Origin: Engraulis encrasicolus
Lineage: Eukaryota; Chordata; Actinopteri; Clupeiformes; Engraulidae
Direction of reading: 5' to 3'
Assembly: GCF_034702125.1 (NCBI RefSeq)
Contig: NC_085865.1
Location: 48,834,995 to 48,898,994, forward strand
DNA: 64,000 bases
The notes under the pieces are model-generated. The model did no database searches, was not told where the DNA came from, and saw only the letters and a list, made by a program, of their open reading frames with translations. Made by a program: the position numbers and the translations under genes. Shown piece after piece: positions 1-14,539 of the stretch; the stretch's first letter is position 1; the number at the start of each line of letters is the position of its first letter.

Positions 1-232
1 ACAGACTCATACACACCATTGTATCAGGGAGACTTACTGACGTGTGTGTGTGTGTGTGTGCACGCGTGCAAATGAGTAGGTCATTGAAATATATACGCAG
101 ACTCATACACACCATTGTATCAGGGAGACTTACTGACGTGTGTGTGTGTGTGTGTGCACGCGTGCAAATGAGTAGGTCATTGAAATATATACACAGACTC
201 ATACACACCATTGTATCAGGGAGACTTACTGA
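1..232 (+). repeat. 96-bp tandem repeat, about 2.4 copies
   Basis: The block starting cagactcatacacaccattg recurs at 2, 98 and 194. Each copy contains a short (GT)n and cacgcgtgc. The third copy is truncated. Confidence 0.9.
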
Positions 233-362
233 CAAGTGTGTGCGTGCGTGCGTGTGTGTGTTGAGGTTAATCTTCTTCAGATGGATAGACATCAGACCCT
301 CCACTCACACGTCAAACGTCCGACACATATCACCAGGGGTGCAGCTGGTATTCTGCTGCTTG

Positions 363-1323
<961 letters not shown>

Positions 1324-1429
1324 GCTTGAGTTCAAGCTGGGGTCGAAGTAAATAATGCCCCAACATTACTGTGACAATCTGGGGATATGCAAAAGCATAG
1401 CCTACTTCATAATGCACATTTTTTTCCCT

Positions 1430-1590
1430 TACATTACATTACACTTAGCTGACGCTTTTATCCAAAGCGACTTACAATTGTTTTAGAGGGTATTGGTGAC
1501 AGTCCCTGGAGTCCCTGGTATGGTTAGGTGCCTTGCTCAAGGGTACTTCAGCCATGGGGAGGGAGTTGTTGGGAGTGGAAGGGAGGGATT
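1430..1590 (+). repeat. Teleost interspersed repeat (ttatccaaagcgacttaca module)
   Basis: Contains acattacattacacttagc, ttatccaaagcgacttaca and ggtgccttgctcaagggtac, modules common in fish genomes. Tail-like relatives occur at 23010-23120 and 48440-48600 in the opposite orientation. Confidence 0.7.
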
Positions 1591-1617
1591 CGATCTGGCA
1601 ATAGATACAGGTCTGTG

Positions 1618-2361
1618 CATTCCAATATGCGGACTTGCGTCCTCCACTTGTGCTTGTGGCCTCGTACCAGGAAGTAATATGTTGTGATCACCGACAGAAG
1701 CATTGTATTTCAATACAGGGTTCCCACGGGTCATGGAATTTCTGGAATATCATGGAATTTCATAAAAGTTTTTCCAGTCATGGAAAGTCATGGAATTTTG
1801 CCATTTTGCATGCACAGTCATAGAATATCATGGAATTTTCTTAACAGTTGTGTAGAAGCAAAAACTTTTTTTGTTTCGTGTATAACATTGTTTCTTACTG
1901 GTTATACTACAACGCTTAGCCAGAGAGGGTTTGGTTTCACGCTGTAATGTGCAACATTCTAGGATGCAATTAGCACTCTTTACTCTGGCGGTAGCTCGCC
2001 GTCGGCTCTGGGGGTGAAGATAATCTTCAGTTTTCACACTTTTTAAAACTTAGCTCTATTTCTTTTTATGGAAGTGGTCATGGAAATTCTGTGTTTTGGG
2101 TCTGGAAAGTCATGGAAAATCATGGAATTTTATATCTGAATTAGAGTGGGAACCCTGTCAATATCTCGCCAAAGCTCAATTCTAATGTAATTTTCTCTTT
2201 TGCAATCGGGATGGTGAATGAAGAACAGTCCCCCAAAAATTGTCGTAGCTAGGCTGACAGTGGGGAAACTTCATTGTTTTCTCCACGGAGGTGGGGCGTC
2301 AGCAAAATGCGAGGCCAGAAGCACAAGTGGAGGACGGGAGTGTGCATATTGGAATGCACCC
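1618..2361. mobile_element. MITE-like element with long inverted ends, interrupted by another
   Basis: gcattccaatatgc and tcctccacttgtgctt near 1618-1663 recur as inverted copies near 2322-2361. Related elements with the same design lie at 48147-48444 and about 54670-54900. It is split by the element at 1716-2157. Confidence 0.7.
1716..2157. mobile_element. Nonautonomous element with cagggttcccac inverted ends
   Basis: Perfect 12-bp inverted ends at 1716-1727 and 2146-2157. The flanking DNA repeats tcaata on both sides. The interior is rich in tcatggaatttt repeats. It lies inside the element at 1618-2361. Confidence 0.75.
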
Positions 2362-2476
2362 ATTGTGAAGGCATTGCATTGTGATTCTTTTAACACAGAA
2401 TGAGATATTTTCTTTGAGCACACACATGCAGAGAATTTACCAATCGATGAGTGGTGAGTTGAATTTAGGAGCGGAG

Positions 2477-2814
2477 TAGGGCTGTAACGATACACTCGAC
2501 TCAGGATTCGGTTCATATCACGATTTCTGACCTACGGTTCAATACACCCCACGATTTCAGATTTGCCAACATTATAAAATAAAATTATGAATAAAAAACT
2601 GTAATAGTTTATAGGTAGAATAGGTTACAAGAGGCCACTAATCATTATGATGATTTCAGCACTATCACTTCACATCATGTGTTTGATTTCTGACGTGAGG
2701 GGTAACAAAACTTTGAAAGAACGAATCATGATACTGCCTCCTTGTATCGCGATACAGTATCGTAACTCTGTGTATCGCGATTTCTCGGTTCGATACAATA
2801 TTGTTACAGCCCTA
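2477..2814. mobile_element. hAT-type MITE with 8-bp target duplication
   Basis: Ends tagggctgtaacgata and its near inverted copy ...ttgttacagcccta. The 8-bp direct repeat gagcggag flanks it exactly at 2469-2476 and 2815-2822, the hAT signature. No coding capacity. Confidence 0.88.
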
Positions 2815-3426
2815 GAGCGGAGTGATGTTTGTTGATTGCTGGGGCTCCGTATGCTCACCAATACTGGAGTTTGTTGGTTGTCAGGGCAGCCTGGAGAGAG
2901 AGTCCGACCCATGGGTGGAGCTGCAGGGGGGACAAGCAGAACATTTGCCCCGGGGCCTAGGGCCCTCCTGTATTGGTGTTGGGGGGCCTTATTGTGACCA
3001 TGGCAAGCTGTATGGAGGGGCCCTATAGGTGGTTTGCCCTGGGGCCCTGTGTGCAATAGTAACCCTACCACAAACTGTGACTCAGCACAAAGTTTCGCTT
3101 CTCATTTAGCCTGGACAGGCACACTATCTAGAACTTTTCAGGCATTTTAAAAACAAGATAGGGGACGAATCAATTTAGATTTCCAATTTCTAATAGGCAA
3201 TGATGCACTACTGCAGCTTTTTGTGATTCTCAGGAAGATACTGGTAGCTTTTCGAGCTGCTTTGTTTGTTGGTTGCTGAGGCTTTTTCCTTGTCGGCACA
3301 CTAATATTGTTATTTGTTGATTGCCGGGGCAGCAACATGATTTATTCCCTCTTTGGCACTTTTCGATGTTTGTTGGTTGCTTTGCTTTGTTTGTAGGGCG
3401 TTTTCTCTGTCCACTCCACTACAGTT

Positions 3427-3640
3427 GTGGGTAAGCGGTTAGGGCGTCAGACTTGTAGCCCAAAGGTTGCCGGTTCGACTCCCGACCCGCCAAGTTGGTT
3501 AATTAACCAGTGCTCTCCCCCACCCTCCTCAATGACTGAGGTACCCTGAGCATGGTACTGTCCCGCCGCACTGCTCCCTTGGGGCACCATTGGGGGCTGC
3601 CCCCTTGCACGGGTGAAGCATAAATGCAATTTTGTTATGT
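3427..3640 (+). mobile_element. tRNA-derived SINE, 5' part
   Basis: Has a tRNA-like head with B-box-like ggttcgactcc followed by the body shared with other copies (accagtgctctccccc, catggtactgtcccgc). Its 3' tail is found 2.5 kb away at 6188-6290, separated by an inserted element. Confidence 0.8.
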
Positions 3641-6187
3641 GGGTGGTTGACGTGACGCCTTGTTTTTACGTAACATTGGTTAAAAACCTACAAAACTGTT
3701 ATTTTTCCTCTTAAAAACAAATGTAAATGTAAATATTGTGGCACAATATTTCATATTAGTCTTAGATGAGAAGAAACATTTTTGTTAAGATTTATTTAAA
3801 GGTTTATATAAATGTCCTTCGGTGTGACTATAACATTAATGAAACCTGGAATATAATTACCTCCGCCAAGGGTGGAGGTTATGTGATCGCCTGGGTTTGT
3901 GTGTGTGTTAGTTACGCCTGGGTTTGTGTGTTCGTTATTGTATGTTCGCTGCTATTTCGCGGCCTGCCACAAGGTGGCCGAGGTGAATTGAGCTATGACA
4001 GGGCTTGCCTGCGAGGTGGATTGATGGACAGTGACCACAGCCAGAATGTAGGCTATTACGCGCGGATTTGCTGTGCCTACATGGCTGCGTACCTATAGCA
4101 CACCAAATGATATATAATAATAATATACAATATGGCACACATACCATTGCAGAGTGTTTGCCCTGTCAACCAAATCAGCTTTCGCGGAGTAGTGGTATAA
4201 CAGATAAGCTTAGGCCTAACAGACAGCGCCAAGGAGGGAAAGGTACCCGGTTCACTACAGGCTACATGAAAGGTTAATCAAAGTTCTGCTGCGACACCAC
4301 AAAGCCAGACAGAATGCGCACAGAACGCACAGATTTCGTAGCCAATAGCACACCAAATGATATATAATAATAATATACAATATGGCACACATATCGTCGC
4401 AGAGTGTTTGCCCTGACAACCAAATCAGCTTTCGCGGAGTTAATTGTTCTCCGAGTGCCTGCTCAGTTGAAGTTCACGAAGGCTGGAGATAATATTAATA
4501 ACGGCCAATAGTGGTAGGCTATAACAGATAGGCTAACAGACAGCGCCAAGGAGGGAAAGGTACCTGGTTCACTACAGGCTACATGAAAGGTTAGGCCTAA
4601 TCAAAGTTGTGCTGCGACAGTCACCACAAAGCCAGACAGAATGCACACAGAACGCGCGGATTTGCTGTGCCTGCATGGCTGAAGCCAGGTGCGTGGGTAG
4701 CCACTAGCACCAAAACATAACGTAATCAATGTAATCAATCAGGGGTGATGCATATCGTCGCAGCTTTCGCGGAGTGTTTTCCCTGTCAACCAAATCAGCT
4801 TTCTCTCGTCTGTCCAGTTGAACAAATGTAGGCTAAATGTAGTGAACTGGATCCTTGGCGCTGTTAACAGCATGCAAAACACAAACTGGTTCTTCTAGCC
4901 TACTTTACAAATAATGAATGAATAATGAACGAGTGGAGAAATTGATAACGACAAACAGTTTAATCGTAGGTAGCAGCGCCAATGAGGGAAATTAGACCTA
5001 TCCAGTTCATTACATTTAAGGTTAATCATGTTAACAGACCACAGTTACTCATCGTACATGGTTAGGCCCTATAAAAAAAGACAGATATAATTTTGTTACA
5101 ACTTCACTGTTTAATTCTCTGACACACTAATGGTGTATAAACCTGCATAAATGACACCACATTATCATCACACAAATAGGCTATCCTATGTGTCTAAAAA
5201 CAAACTGAACGTCCTTGGCGGAGGTCTGCACACTCTGGGTGCATTTCTAGTATATATATAAATTAACCAACAACATTTTGAATAATTTATGAAGCATTTG
5301 GCATAATTGCGTAAATATTAACCTTATATTAAAATATATGAATGTGAAACAAACCTCAATATAGTAATATTAACTACAAGTTCAATTTCGTAACAAAAAT
5401 TGCGTCCTGCGTGGTGACATGTATGTCAGATTTCTGGACGGGCAGCTGCAAAGCCAACTGCAAGGGTCTTAAAGACGGGCTCCTAACCTGTCAGTACCTC
5501 AGTTATTGGAGAATGGTGTGGAAGTTTAAGGTGACCATTGACCTCTTATTATGCCAACATATTGCAATGTTTTTGTCACGCAATGCTTAACTTAGGTTCA
5601 TTTTATGGTGTCCTGTGGTGTGACTGCTCTTATAGAAGGAAATAAAGTTATTTATAAATGAAAACACATATTAAGATTAAACACAATGTCATTATCTAGT
5701 TAGCATGAGTTCAGAGGTCAGTCATGTATACAAAAGGATTAAAATGACCACGATGCAGTGAATTTCCTGTGGTGTGACTTCATGTCCTGCGGTGTGACAT
5801 GCTTATACAATGTGTTGCTCAATCCTTACTTGTTTTTCATGTATGCGAGGATATAAGGATACCAGGAGAATTATTTGTCACTTTCACACAATTATTACAA
5901 GTAATACAGTGAAACCATGCAGTGAAATCACGATGCATAGGCGGGTGGGGGTGGGGGTGGGGGTGCGGTTGGGTAGTAGTGTGTGTGTGGGGTGGGGGTT
6001 AAAGGAACAATAGTAAGAGCTTCGGGGATATGTTTGTGCATAATATTAATAATTTTATTGTATCTTACAGAAATGTCACACCAATGATGTCACACCGCCC
6101 ATTTCCCAAAAATGACAAAAATAAAGCAAAATTCCACGAACTACTGAGTGCTTTATTTTAGGTTACGCCCTTAAACGTTAACCACCC
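3641..6187. mobile_element. 2.5-kb DNA transposon-like element inserted in a SINE
   Basis: Ends gggtggttgacg and cgttaaccaccc (12 bp, one mismatch). The flanks share atgt and rejoin a SINE when the element is removed. The interior is AT-rich with several ggtgtgac motifs and contains a second element at 3859-5225. No long open frame. Confidence 0.7.
3859..5225. mobile_element. Nonautonomous element with acctccgccaagg inverted ends
   Basis: Perfect 13-bp inverted ends at 3859-3871 and 5213-5225. The interior has a direct duplication of about 250 bp (blocks beginning agcacaccaaatgatat at 4098 and 4348). The end sequences are a familiar teleost repeat. Confidence 0.75.
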
Positions 6188-6592
6188 ATGTGCAGTGAAC
6201 ACATGTGTGCTGTGGAGTGCTGTGTCACAATGACAATGGGAGTTGGAGTTTCCCAGTTGGGCTTTCACTTCACTTTCACTTTACATTGCCTAGCTGTTAG
6301 ATTTAGCAGCATCGTTTTACCAAGTGAAGTGAAAGCCCAACTGGGAAACTCCAACTCCCATTGTCATTGTCATTGTGAAACAGCATTCCACAGCACACAA
6401 GTGAACACTGCACGAAATTGCATTTATGCCTCACCCGTGCAAGGGGGCAACCCAGAATGGCGCCAGAAAGGGAGCAGTGCGGGGGGATGGTACCATGCTC
6501 AGGGTACCTCAGTCATGGAGGAGGGTGGGGGAGAGCACTGGTTAATTAGCCCCCCCCCCCCCCCTAAACGCTTACCATGTCTTTATTGCCCT
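6188..6592. mobile_element. Head-to-head SINE sequences forming an inverted repeat
   Basis: 6188-6290 is the plus-strand tail of the SINE begun at 3427. 6325-6592 is a second SINE in the opposite orientation. The shared part (cccagttgggctttcactt and its inverse) gives a long potential hairpin. Confidence 0.8.
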
Positions 6593-7070
6593 TTAAATTA
6601 TGAGTGAGTTGCATTTTGGATGCATTAACAGTAGATTTCCTTTTGGGTCATGCGTTTTGACACCATTGAATCCATTTACAATTCTCATCAATTGCAAAGT
6701 CATGGTACATGGATGCACGGTTTCAATATTTTAAACCAAAAAAGTATGGCCACAGTGAAAATACGTTACCATACCATTTCATAGCTTTCAAATCTCAGAA
6801 AGCTAGGCTAACTCTGTGCTATTTCTATTTCTAAAGGAAGGTATTTTAACGTGCGCTGTGTTGTTAAACTTTTTTTTTAAACCGCTTTGCAGAGCAAAAT
6901 CCGTTTGGAAATGCACAACCGGAAAAAGGGAAAAGCACTTTTATTTATTGCCTTTCCGGTTTTGCCTACTACAGGAAGCCAGCTAAGCCAAATAGAGCCG
7001 TTAAGTATCTGTTTACCCTTTTATTCCTCTTTAACGTCATATCTGTAACATAAAAAGCAACAATATGGTC

Positions 7071-7081
7071 TGTGTGTATGT

Positions 7082-7151
<70 letters not shown>
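7071..7151 (+). repeat. (GT)n microsatellite
   Basis: About 80 bp of nearly pure GT. The spacer from 6593 to 7070 shows nothing recognisable. Confidence 0.95.
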
Positions 7152-7153
<2 letters not shown>

Positions 7154-7380
7154 CAACGAGAGGCAGAAGCTGAAGCGAGAGAGCGACAAAGAGAGAGCGT
7201 TTGTGTGTTGGTTTGTGTGTGTACAAGTAAAAGCGTGCACATGTGTGTTTGTGTGTGAGGGAGTGAGTGACTTGAGTGATGTTTGCAAACTCTCTGTCTC
7301 TAAAAGGGTGTTTGTGGGTTAATGGTGGTATTGTTGTGCGGTGCGATGCGATGTGGTGCGGCTCCCCATTGTGTCTGTAT

Positions 7381-7580
7381 TCAGGGTTGCCAGATGAGTC
7401 TGATTATTTCCAGCCCAAAAAATGCTGAAAACCCGCCTGGAAGCATTAAATCCCGCCCAATTCTATTGATTTCTATGGCCAAATATTTGGCGTTTTATCT
7501 CCAAAACTCATTTTACCCGCAGACGGCCATCCTAAACAGCCCATTTGGGCGGAAAACTGCCCAATCTGGCAACACTGCCT
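7381..7580. repeat. Probable nonautonomous element (gggttgccagat ends)
   Basis: Begins cagggttgccagatgag and ends near ccaatctggcaacactg (7560-7577), which are inverted relative to each other. Short and without coding capacity. Confidence 0.6.
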
Positions 7581-7771
7581 TTATTGCTACTGCTGGCCAG
7601 CGCAGCGGTCTCCATTACAGTGTGTTAATCTGGCGGCCTGATTATCGGAGGCTTTGCAGTTTCACTTGTCTCTCTTTCTGGCTCTCGGCAAAAGCTCATC
7701 TGCTGCCTACTGCACAAAGACAGATCAGCCCAAAGCTCCCAATCTGCACACACAGACGCGCGCGCTGCCTA

Positions 7772-8240
<469 letters not shown>

Positions 8241-8344
8241 AGTGGGGGTGCCTTTCATATAGCGGTGTCCTGGCCTCAGCCAACGCTATCAGTGGCCCTT
8301 CGTGCCCCATTGAGGCCAGGGTTCATGCTTCCTTGCAAACTTGC

Positions 8345-11300
8345 TAGGGCTGCACAATGTATCAGATGTATAGATATCGCAATATCAAGAGTGGTGATAT
8401 GCGTATCGCGAAAATGAATTAATTATCGCTTACAGGCAAAACATTTCTGTGTTGTAGTCCAATTACTAGCTGAATACCAACAAATGCGCAAGAAGCCCAC
8501 CATGACCAAAGCCACGCCCCCCAGACAGACGGACAAATTAGTGACAAGAAAAACACTCTGCTATATTTCTAAATATCGTGTTAATATCGTTATCGAGGTT
8601 TTGCATGCTGTTATCGAGTATCGAATTTTTAGATGCGTCCACACATCTCTATAGATGGGCGTTTGTCGGTCCGTCTGTTGGTCCTTGATGCGTTTCTTAA
8701 TTGTGATTCCCTCTTGTGTCCACAAGGCGGCAGACTTGAGTTTTGGCCTGGAACTAATGCGTGCAAGCCAAAACGTCTATGGTTAGCAAACCGGCTAGGC
8801 TATGCAGCTGATTGCATTCTGACACAAGTGCAGTGCAAGCGCACGCACTGCACTCAGGCACAGAAGTCTGTATGCATGAGTCTTCCGAAAGTATGAATAT
8901 TCCCAGAGTCTACAAACATTCTGGCACTACGTGTCAGTGAGTACTCAGTGCGCGCTATGCACTGAAACGTATAGGGGTGCAACGGGTCAGAAATCTCACA
9001 GTTCGGATCGTTCCTCGGATCAGAGCCCACAGTTCGGATCATTTTTCGGATCAGCAAAAAAAAAACTTTTTTTTGTTTTAAATCGATAAGACAAATAAAC
9101 ATAAATTGTGCCTTTGTTAGGGGTGGGCATTGATTATTTTTTGAATGTAGATTAATCTCATTGCAATTATGAAATTAATCTAGATTAATCTATATCAAAA
9201 TGTCTAATTCAGAATATGCACACTACCAAAATATTGGCTTAAAGTCTTGTGACTTACTGACAGACGGCGCATAGACCAGAGCTCATGTCCTTAATTATAC
9301 ATGCAAATGCAGATAAATGCATCAATCATTTATTGAAACACAATTGCCTCAGCGGTTCAGCATTTCTGAGATAGAGAGAGAGAGAGAGAGAATCGGCATT
9401 GACTGTTAAAAAGGGCAGCGGCTGCTTTAAGAAGGCGGAGACTCAGCAGGGACATCAGAGCGCACAGAATGTCTTACCAGATGATTTAACCTGCTCGCTG
9501 TCCTCAAAATGTCAAAGGAGTCACAACATGAAATGAATTCAGTTTGCCTAAGTTTTTATATCACACGCGACAATCGCGGTACGTTACATGAGCATATCTC
9601 ATTGCGTCCCAAATGCGCTGAGCTCAACCGATCGCAACACAAACATTTAGCGAGAGTAGTTCTAGACATTGGCAGTTTGAGTTTGACATTCAGTCTTCAA
9701 AATGCATTTACAGTAGGCTATCACACGGAATGTTTTGCAACTATGGCACAGGCAAGATTTCGGGAACAGTTTGTGTTGTTGTTTGTGTTCCATGCAGTGC
9801 GCGAGGTAGATGTCCCAAACGACTAGATTGAACATGCGCACAATTTCATAAATCGATCCGCGGACCATGTGTGTGCCGAACCGAAATGATTGGTCCGAAC
9901 GGACCACGGATCAATGATGATCCGTTGCGCCACTAGAAACGTAAGCTTAGTGCTCAAACTAGTAGACAAAAGTGCCATTTGAGAAGCACTCGCAGTGTGA
10001 AACATCAGCTTGCTCACATGAAACTCAACATATTACCAACAACTTATTGTTGTGTGGAGGGACCATATCCATTTTTACGACCTGTTTTACGACGTCTGTG
10101 TGTCCCAATTTTGGTGTTTCCTCCCGTTCTCGCCTTGTGCGTATGGCCTCGAGATACGAAGCAACGTCACTGACACAAACTAGAGTGACAGTCGGGTCGT
10201 GTTTCCGATATCTGCAGTCGCCATTTTACTCCAGGTTTTACACCAGACTTCGCGCATGCAAACTCTGTTGCTGTAGCCTAGGCTGCTGTAGCCATGTCGG
10301 GGAAATATACATGCAATTTGTGTTTGTGTTGCATGCATGATAACGTAGCTAATATGATATTGTCTAGTCTGTCTCCTATTTTTTTTTTCCTGCACTGGCA
10401 CCGCATGGTGCAAGTAAATTTGTCCGCCAAATGCATTTACGACGAGGGCTCTCACAACTTTGCAACCAAGGCAAAGAAGGCATCTTTCTGCACGGCCGCT
10501 CTCTGTCTGTATTCTGAGCTCGTGTTGTTTCTAGTTACTCGAGGGTCTGCGGGAGAAGCGGTTGCATCTCGTTTTAAAACACAACTGATATAAACACACT
10601 CCTGACTTTGAAAAGAAATTGAATATATTGTACACATGCACGGCTATCCAGTATACATGTAAAAATGTCCATAAAATGATAGACTACAACGGAAGGATTC
10701 TGTATCGTAACCTCTACCGTCTCTGATACAACGTTTGGTTAGTGGTACGTCTACTGATGACTCCTTTATCTGAGTGACTGAGGATATAGGTGTAGTGAAA
10801 TGTGCAAATCCCTCCCAAAGTCTGTGTCTGAGGTAAGATGGAAGCGCTATGTCCTGATCTCCTCCTACTGTTTAGTACTGACTTGATTGTTTTCTCCTCG
10901 GAGGCGTAGAGCCGGCGTGAGGACATGAGGTTGGAAAGCGAAGGGGCGGGGCTGTCCGGATAAATCCGGACAATATGGTCACCCTATTGTTGTGGCCTAT
11001 TTGAAGAAATTTTGATATTAAGGTAGGGTTGTGCATTTTCCCCCAGAATTAAAAGGGGTTCATTTACAAACATATTGCAAGGGAGGATCACTCATTTTCT
11101 GCTGGCGGGCGATGTGGACTGCTTTGCTCTCAGTGAGAGCACTGGAAGAGAACGCGTCTTCTGATTCTTGTTTTGCAATCGTTTGAATTTGGTGAACTCT
11201 GGCAGTCTTAGAATGAAGCTGACTGCTTTGTGCCTTGACGTTAAAAAGCTGCCATTGAACCATACAGCGCATGATTCACCCCATCGGTTTTATTTATTTA

Positions 11301-11592
11301 TTATTTGTCGATGTTTAGATTCTTTCCTGCACGTGATGCTGAAATGGCGTGATAGTAATGGTTGAAACTAACAATATCTGGTAAATTGTAATTTACTTGA
11401 TCTATTTGAAATCCTATGGTACTTTTTCAAATCCAGACTTATACATGGTAGACATGTTGGATTAGTATTGATAAATTGCCTTGACAGGTTATGAGGAGGC
11501 CAGGGGGGCGTTTGAGCAAAAAAGGTTGAGAACCACTGGCATAGACGGACTCATCTGTTGTCGGACTTGTTTTCTGATATCGTGCAGCCCTA
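8345..11592. mobile_element. hAT-like 3.2-kb element, decayed
   Basis: Ends tagggctgcacaatgtat and its near inverse ...atcgtgcagccctaa. The 8-bp flanks aaacttgc (8337-8344) and aagcttgc (11593-11600) differ by one base. It carries a nested element at 8972-9935. No intact transposase frame was seen. Confidence 0.6.
8972..9935. mobile_element. hAT-like element with perfect 8-bp target duplication
   Basis: Ends taggggtgcaacgggtca and the near inverse tgatccgttgcgccacta. The 8-bp duplication gaaacgta is exact at 8964-8971 and 9936-9943. It contains a further repeat (gattaatctagattaatc type) near 9120-9210. Confidence 0.85.
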
Positions 11593-11875
11593 AAGCTTGC
11601 CTACATCCATCACATCTCATGTCACGAGCATTAAGGTTTTTTTCTGCTTTTTATTCCGATACCGTCTGCCTTTTAACGAGTGAGTGTGCGTGCATGTGTG
11701 GCAGACATCCCAGCCCATTTGAGCTCCCTAAAAAGCATTAAAGGTAGTTTTTGTGCGTGTGTGCATGCGTGTGTGTGTTGCTTGTGTTTATATGCTTTGC
11801 CTAAAAAGCATGAGAGGTCAGGTCATTACCCCGACGGGTTTAGGAGATGTAACTTAGTACTAGCAGTACTAGTAC

Positions 11876-11876
<1 letters not shown>

Positions 11877-11942
<66 letters not shown>
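11877..11942 (+). repeat. (CT)n microsatellite
   Basis: About 65 bp of CT. The flanking DNA from 11600 to 12060 holds no recognisable exon. Confidence 0.95.
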
Positions 11943-11944
<2 letters not shown>

Positions 11945-12061
11945 ATTGTTCCCAACCTTACGAGGTCCCTATAATACATGGCATGCTATCATCATCATCC
12001 CCTGCTTTTAAAACCTGTAGCGTATCTCCTGGCCTGACCTTACAGGAACTGTTTTGGTGTA

Positions 12062-12190
<129 letters not shown>

Positions 12191-12659
12191 GTCTGTGTCT
12201 GAGTATGTGTGTACGTGCAGTGCAGGACAGTATTTATGAAATATGCCGGGTGGTATCTCATCCCGTTGGCTTTAGTGGCCATCATCATGCTGATGTATGA
12301 CATGCCATTCGCCGTTGCCATTGCCATTAGTGATGAGCTTGTGTGTGGCAGCGTTGCGTGACAGGTCAGGGGGTTAGGCGGTGCATATGCACACATGTGA
12401 TGGTGGGAGGTGAGGTCAGGGGGGCAACTCAACAACATATGCACCACGTGTTGCTGGGGGAAGCATATTGCATGCGCACGTGTGTTGGGGACGTTTTTTT
12501 CCCACGTTTTGGGCGCAGCTATGGCTAAATGGTACTGGAGTGAGAGTTTGTCAGAGGACGCGCTCAACTTCTTTGGGTGCGCGATAAAAGGTATCAACTT
12601 AAAGAAGAAAAATCTGCACTCACAAGCTACATCTCATTATTTATTTCTAGATTACCACT

Positions 12660-14230
12660 AGAGATGCTCCGATCACCATTTTTTGGCCCGATCACCGATA
12701 CCGATCACCAAAAATCTTTATCTGCCGATCACCGATCATTGCCGATCACAGAAATGATGTCCTATATTTTAATAGCCTATTAATTATCCTTATTGAATAC
12801 CATTTCTGCCCTTAAACCAATCAATCTTAATTTGCACATGTCGCTTTCACAATGTAGGCCTATTATTAGGCTATTATTATTATTATTATTATTATTATCT
12901 TTCAGACTAGTGTTGGTAATATAGCCTACAAGTAAGTCTATTAATCAATTTATAAGTTATTGCATATAATTACTAAACTATGTAAGATTGAATTGAAACT
13001 GAAACATTACATCAAATAGTCTTCTATTACGAGAAAAAAAACCCTGTCGCTTTAAATGAGCAGCCTCGTGAGGAGAGCCCCTCCCCTCTCTGTCACCGTC
13101 CACAGCTGCAGTGCTCGGCTACCGTTCTGAGTCTGAGCTCTCTCCCTCTCCCCTCATCTGTCGCCGTTTGGTCTTTCAGCGACTATGAAACTAATCGACT
13201 GACTGTAAATTACAACTTTGAAAACAATAACGTTGACATGTTTGTGCTGACAACGTGAAGTTGTCGCGTGCTGACCGAGGCAACTACACAGGTTATAACG
13301 TAAAATTGCTAACTGGCGAGGAGTAGTCAATTGCAAATTACATTGAAACTGAGACACTTGATTAGGAGATTCTACATACACAAAACAAGAAAAAAAACTT
13401 CACTTGAAAGAACAGGCAACATGCACAACACAGCGTGTCTGCGAGGAAAGCCCCTCTTTCTCTGTAACACTGTCATAGATTGTAGAATTCCCTGCACACA
13501 GACTCATTGAGTTTCACTGTCCACTCTCCCTCTCTCCCTCTGTTGCTGTTTGGTGTTGCAGCGACTACAAAACTAATGAACTGGCTGTCAATTAGGCTAC
13601 AACTTTAAAAACAATACCGTTGATATGTTTGTTTTGGAAACGTTTAGTTGTTGCGTGCTGACTGGCCACTTCCATACAGGCTGTAACTCAAAATAGCGAA
13701 CATGGCGAGACTGAGTCATTCGCAAATTACAAGCGTCATGTAAACCAGTGTTTCCCAACCAGGGGTATGTGTACCACTAGTGGTACACGAGCACACTGCA
13801 AGGGGTACTTGGACAAATGTAATTTTAACAAATGTATGGGGCTTAGTTACATTGGGACAGAGAAAGCGATATAAAACTTGCCTTGGGGGGTACTCATGGC
13901 ACAACAAAAATGATTAGGGGGTACACAAGACAAAAAAGGTTGGGAAACACTGATGTAAACGACGCATGGATCGGAAAATCAGATCAGTTGATGCAGATAT
14001 GATTATGAATGGTGAAAATGAAGGGGGAATGCCGAAAAGTTGTAGACAAGCAAAAATGCCTTCTTTTGGTGCAGCAGCTGTGCAGAGCCAGCGCCTACAT
14101 GCAGCGCTAGGTGTAAAGGCAAAATGGTTGCGTGAGGAATTTAATATCTCTCTCTTTTTTGATCGGCATGTTTTTCCGATCACCGATCAGGCTATTTTTG
14201 GCCATTATCGGCCGAGCTTTTCAAGCATTG
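12660..14230. mobile_element. Decayed element rich in ccgatcaccgat motifs, with a nested MITE
   Basis: Begins gagatgctccgatcacc and ends among gatcggcatg and ccgatcaccgatcaggc near 14160-14215. The interior includes two diverged copies of a block near 13030-13330 and 13380-13690 (gactgtaaattacaac / gctgtcaattaggc). Boundaries are approximate. Confidence 0.5.
13746..13952. mobile_element. hAT-type MITE with perfect 8-bp target duplication
   Basis: 15-bp inverted ends cagtgtttcccaacc and ggttgggaaacactg. The target duplication atgtaaac is exact at 13738-13745 and 13953-13960. The same ends occur in the larger element at 60303-61543. Confidence 0.92.
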
Positions 14231-14539
14231 CAAAAACGAGATAGGGGACCAATCATTCGCAAGCTAACAGTTAACATTGAGTCCTATGAGACCAGTTAGC
14301 CGCGAATGTTAACTGCTAGCATGGAGGTAAAATTTGCACTGATTCTATTAATTTTTTTCCCAATTACTTTTCCACTTCTATTATGTTATAGAGCTAGGGC
14401 ATATGGCAGGGGCCAGCGACTCCATTATTTTGGATACTTAAGAATGCCCAACGATACAATACCATTCGATTCAATCGTAGTCAGTAGGGTCGATGCATCG
14501 ATATACATATCAATTATTGTTTACACCCCTAGGCTCACT

